NCBI GenBank assembly: GCA_023391105.1 | Contig: JAEWBO010000023.1 | Coordinates: 124,001-188,000 of the forward strand | DNA from: Bacillota bacterium | Lineage (GTDB): Bacteria > Bacillota > Clostridia > Christensenellales > SZUA-584 | Direction: 5' to 3' | Length of the DNA: 64,000 nt | In this document: positions 60,655-64,000 of the stretch, piece by piece | Numbering within the stretch: the stretch's first letter is position 1 | How the letters are laid out: every line of letters begins with the position of its first letter | The notes under the pieces: generated by a model | What the model was told of the DNA's origin: nothing | Databases searched by the model: none | The model's input: the letters and a program-made list of their open reading frames with translations, nothing else | Translations under genes and position numbers: made by a program

Positions 60655-62460
60655 ATGAAGATAAACGCGTTTCGCTTTAGATTGTTTTTATATATAACGC
60701 TGGCAATACTGGTACCGGTACTTTTCTTTGGAATACTGCTTTTCTCATCGACTCAGAATACTCTTAAAGAGAACACCTCAGGAAATATTCAGGATACACT
60801 GGTGGCCAATTTCGAGAACATCGAGTCGAAATTTGGAGTGATGGACAACGCAAGCAACGAACTTAGGGTTGCGCTTGCAAAAATACCAAATATTATTGAC
60901 CCTGCGCATGATTTAACTAAATCTGATCTTTTTGAGGCGGCGCAATACCCTATGACCGTATACAGTTCGCTTATTGTGGACACCTATAGTATCGCAGGAT
61001 TCAACCACTTCTATTTGTATTTTCCATACCGTTCCCTCCTTCTTGTTTCTAGGATGTCGACGTTTGATGGTGTCAACCCAAATGTACTCGACTGTCACTA
61101 TCTTCCTGAAGACAAATGGGGTGTTTCTACTCCCTATGAAAACGTAATCAGCAACCCTGCTATGGGGCAGACCATGAACCAAAAAAATATATCTAAGAAT
61201 CTTATCATACAAGATACAGAGGGTAACGAGCTTATACTCACAACAAACGTCAAGGAACGATATATAAATGAGCTTCTTATTTCAGGCTTACATATAAAAC
61301 CGTCGTACGCGGTCATAATGGATAACCATGGAGGTCTCATATCATCGATGTCTGACGAGGAAATTGGGCAGTCTCTCCCGCAGTATAGGGATATACTTTC
61401 CGCAATCGGCAATCAGCAGGGAGCAGGGCAAATCGAAATACTTATAAACGGCAAGCCGCACCTGCTCAACTGGGTGTATTCCCAAAGCAACGAATGGTAT
61501 TATGTGATAGCCACGGGCACAGGATTTTTAGCAGAGGATATGAACAAAATACTCGGCACGCTTCTCATAATCGTTTTGGGCCTCGTGGTGTTATCTTACG
61601 TCATAACGGTCGTTCTTGCGAATTCTATGGCTAAGCCTTTAAAACAGCTCTCAACAGCAATGACCGAGATTAAAAACAGGAATTTTAATGTCAAGCTGCC
61701 TATAAAGCCAAACGCTGAATTCGGCGCCATATATGCGGGCTTTAATGAAATGGCCTCCGAGATCTGTTCTCTTGTGAACGACGTTTCAAAAGAACAGAGC
61801 AGGAAGACCGTTGCCACTATACAGATGCTGCAGACCGAGATCAATCCTCATATGCTTTACAACTCTCTTGAGTCTCTTTACAGCATAGCGAAGCTAAACA
61901 AGCAAGACGAGATTGCCAGCCTTGTTATGGCGTTATCTCGTTTCTTCAGGATCGCACTTTCGGGAGGCAAGCATACTGTGCCCTTCCGCGAAGCGTTTGA
62001 ACTTGCCAATCAATATATAACGGTTCAAAATATTAGGCTCAATTACAAGATTTCTTTTACATATGATATCCCTCAGCAGATATACGGCCTGTTCGTGCCT
62101 AAATTTTTGCTGCAGCCGGTAATAGAGAATTCAATACTTCACGGCTTCCAGAATAAACGCGACGAGTGGCGCATCAATATTACCGCAAAAGAAGAGGGGG
62201 ATCTAATAACGATCATCGTTCGCGATAACGGCATTGGCATACATGAAACCGCCCTCGAAAAGCTGAACCGACGCATGAATGACTTTGATTTTGAAGACAA
62301 TACTGTAAGCAAAGGATATGCGCTCCGAAATCTTAATTATCAGATTAAGCTAAAGTATGGCGAGTCGTCTGGAATTCGGCTTAACAGCCTTTACGGTGAA
62401 TATACAGAGGCTGTTATACGTTTGCATACTACTGATAAAACGCCGAAACACCGGAATTGA
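60655..62460 (+). CDS. YesM-family sensor histidine kinase
   Basis: This protein has about 601 residues: a TM helix near residues 10-33 (LFLYITLAILVPVLFFGILLFS), an outer sensor domain (~35-300), a TM at ~305-330 (LLIIVLGLVVLSYVITVV), a HAMP (LKQLSTAMTEIKNRNF), the phospho-acceptor His in INPHMLYNSLESLYSI, an N-box (QPVIENSILHGFQ) and DNGIGI. The start is uncertain: in-frame ATGs lie at 60589, 60607 and 60631. TTGACA at 60572 could be its -35. It and the adjacent regulator probably control the sugar genes. Confidence 0.9.
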   Translation: MKINAFRFRLFLYITLAILVPVLFFGILLFSSTQNTLKENTSGNIQDTLVANFENIESKFGVMDNASNELRVALAKIPNIIDPAHDLTKSDLFEAAQYPMTVYSSLIVDTYSIAGFNHFYLYFPYRSLLLVSRMSTFDGVNPNVLDCHYLPEDKWGVSTPYENVISNPAMGQTMNQKNISKNLIIQDTEGNELILTTNVKERYINELLISGLHIKPSYAVIMDNHGGLISSMSDEEIGQSLPQYRDILSAIGNQQGAGQIEILINGKPHLLNWVYSQSNEWYYVIATGTGFLAEDMNKILGTLLIIVLGLVVLSYVITVVLANSMAKPLKQLSTAMTEIKNRNFNVKLPIKPNAEFGAIYAGFNEMASEICSLVNDVSKEQSRKTVATIQMLQTEINPHMLYNSLESLYSIAKLNKQDEIASLVMALSRFFRIALSGGKHTVPFREAFELANQYITVQNIRLNYKISFTYDIPQQIYGLFVPKFLLQPVIENSILHGFQNKRDEWRINITAKEEGDLITIIVRDNGIGIHETALEKLNRRMNDFDFEDNTVSKGYALRNLNYQIKLKYGESSGIRLNSLYGEYTEAVIRLHTTDKTPKHRN

Positions 62461-62485
62461 GGACGACCTGTTTGGAGGAATTGCA

Positions 62486-64000
62486 ATGTACAAGCTGTTA
62501 ATAGTTGACGACGAGCCCTGGCTTCGAAAAAGGCTTCTGCTCACCATCGATTGGCAGAGCATGGGAATAACCGAGCTCTTTGAGGCTGAAGACGGGGCGA
62601 AAGCATTCAACCTTGCGGTCAAGCATGAGCCGGACATTATCATAACGGATATCGAGATGCCGGAGCTTTCGGGCATAGACTTGATGCAGACTCTCAACGA
62701 GAGCGCACTGTTTCCGCAGCTAATACTCATAAGCGGCTACAACGAATTTGAATATGCACGCAGCGCGGTCAAATACGGAGCGGTCGACTATCTTTTGAAG
62801 CCTGTCGCCGAAGAAGAGTTAAAGCAGACCGTCATAAAATGTATCGCTACGCTCGAGCAAAACAGATACAATAAAGAAATACGCGATCTGCTTGCCGATT
62901 CCTCCAGTCTGCTTCGTGAGAAGATCTACGTCGATCTTCTGCAGGGCAAACTTGATTTCAATAAAGTTCCTGCGGCGCGTTTAAACGAACTTGGAGTGAC
63001 TTTTTTGTCAAGCTCAGCGATGTGTATAATCGCCCATTCACATCCTGCCAGTCATACTCTTTCAGAAAACGACGTTGAAGAAACGCTCGTTAACTTGAGC
63101 ATCAATAAAATTATTAAAGGGCTCCTTGCTTCTAGTTTCGGCGAGGTCCTCGACTTTTGGGTCGACGATGTTAACGTCTACCTTGTTTTCAGCGATCTGT
63201 CTGCAGACGAGTTTAAAGCTGCCGCAGCAAAGGCTCTGAGCGACGCTCAAAAGCAGATAAGCGAACTGCACTCTGAGCGCATCGCTTACGGCACAGGCTC
63301 GATTGCCCAGAACCTTGCCGAGCTATCCGCTTCATACCAAAAAGCAAAGTACAGTATCAATCTTTGCCGCTCAAAGCAGCATGCGGCATATGGCGAAGAA
63401 GCGGAAACTAAAATAAACGATTTTCAGATAGTTTACGATGAATACAATCTTAAGTCTTTGATTGCGAGCGTCAAGAATGGAGATACCGACGAGGCTTCGA
63501 AGCTTCTTACGGAGCTTATCAACGAGTTTCTGAGCCAGTCGGCAGGAGCACCTTCATCGCTTCAAATAAAACTGATGTACATCAACGTGCTAAACAGCCT
63601 GTTTAAAGGCTGCCTGCCTTTCCTGCCTGTATCGGAAGACATAATAAAAATCTGTGTTGATTATATAGACGAGTCCGCATCCTTCCATACCACCGACAAG
63701 ATGCACTCCCAACTGCAAAGCCTGCTGTCCGTACTCACCCAGCAGTATCATGACTTCTTCGGAACAAAGCGCCATTGGCTGATTGACAAAATAATAGAAT
63801 ACATTAATGAAAACTATGCTTCTTCGCTATCGATGCGGGACGTCGCGGCAAATTTTTATCTGAACCCGTCTTATTTCTGCAAGTTGTTTAAGGAGGAGAT
63901 CGGCGTTACGTTCACGACTTATCTTATGAGCAAACGCGTTGAGAACGCGAAACGCCTGATGTCCGAAAGCTCCATGAAGCTATACGACGTCGCTTCCGCC
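62486..64000 (+). CDS. YesN-type response regulator with AraC output domain (cut by window end)
   Basis: 505 residues are visible to the edge with no stop. The receiver domain (1-120) has the acidic pair in VDDEP, the phospho-acceptor Asp in IIITDIEMPE and the late Lys in YLLKPV. The middle is a helical linker. The AraC HTH (~430-505: IIEYINENYASSLSMRDVAANFYLNPSYFCKLFKEE) is nearly complete; only the end is lost. The ATG follows GGAGGAATTGCA and starts 25 bases after the kinase stop. It should activate transcription of the sugar transport or catabolic genes on phosphorylation. Confidence 0.93.
   Translation, partial: MYKLLIVDDEPWLRKRLLLTIDWQSMGITELFEAEDGAKAFNLAVKHEPDIIITDIEMPELSGIDLMQTLNESALFPQLILISGYNEFEYARSAVKYGAVDYLLKPVAEEELKQTVIKCIATLEQNRYNKEIRDLLADSSSLLREKIYVDLLQGKLDFNKVPAARLNELGVTFLSSSAMCIIAHSHPASHTLSENDVEETLVNLSINKIIKGLLASSFGEVLDFWVDDVNVYLVFSDLSADEFKAAAAKALSDAQKQISELHSERIAYGTGSIAQNLAELSASYQKAKYSINLCRSKQHAAYGEEAETKINDFQIVYDEYNLKSLIASVKNGDTDEASKLLTELINEFLSQSAGAPSSLQIKLMYINVLNSLFKGCLPFLPVSEDIIKICVDYIDESASFHTTDKMHSQLQSLLSVLTQQYHDFFGTKRHWLIDKIIEYINENYASSLSMRDVAANFYLNPSYFCKLFKEEIGVTFTTYLMSKRVENAKRLMSESSMKLYDVASA

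Overview
The window looks like a chromosomal segment from a Gram-positive, clostridia-like Firmicute of moderate GC content. The evidence is strong AGGAGG-type ribosome binding sites, Firmicute-type LexA and BlaI operators, lipoproteins with Lgt, an LCP cell-wall ligase, a YesM/YesN two-component system and a PadR/HAAS module. No rRNA, tRNA, CRISPR array or prophage was seen. The organism call is inference from gene content; no species is claimed.

Layout. 1-4.4 kb: the end of a polar amino-acid ABC transporter (SBP-permease-ATPase), a PhzF-like isomerase, and a MerR-like YhbD regulator with a bactofilin-like protein. 4.4-8.2 kb: a palindromic repeat element, an SDR with an extra C-terminal helical domain, a PhoA-type lipoprotein phosphatase, and a three-copy tandem hairpin repeat. 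8.2-14.4 kb: a zinc-ribbon membrane protein, a lipoprotein amidase, DUF4180, a coiled-coil membrane protein, an AAA ATPase and a Cys-rich protein. 14.4-22.7 kb: two TetR genes, one leading a pair of tiny paralogous membrane proteins; BlaI/BlaR1; and a LexA-box SOS operon (Pol IV, 87-aa protein, HMCES/YedK). A copied ~110-bp promoter flanks blaI-blaR1. 22.9-33.1 kb: an LCP protein, an AraC-GNAT regulator, HelD, and a MoxR-DUF58-transglutaminase operon. 33.4-44.7 kb: a VOC protein with an XRE/MmyB-like regulator, a second MoxR-type ATPase with a VWA-like metalloprotein, a PadR-DUF1700-DUF4097-SDR-SDR operon, a Cys-rich repeat protein, a NYN/LOTUS protein, an SDR-TetR operon and Lgt.

44.9-64 kb is a carbohydrate-catabolism district. 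An alcohol dehydrogenase, a TIM-barrel isomerase and an Old-Yellow-Enzyme form one operon. They lie beside a LacI repressor fused to a whole extracellular-type solute-binding domain. Divergently there is a DeoC-like aldolase, an FGGY kinase and a VOC protein. A chimeric remnant of a lost ABC transporter follows, then an AT-rich foreign-looking patch (DUF421 gene and a decayed IS5-like transposase start). An intact ribose-type ABC transporter, an SDR and a YesM/YesN pair complete the district. Together these suggest import, dehydrogenation or isomerisation, phosphorylation and retro-aldol cleavage of an unidentified sugar or polyol.

The least explained items are the TetR/twin mini-membrane-protein operon, the covarying tandem hairpins at 7.6-7.9 kb, the LacI-SBP fusion, and the ATPase/VWA-metalloprotein/125-aa operon.
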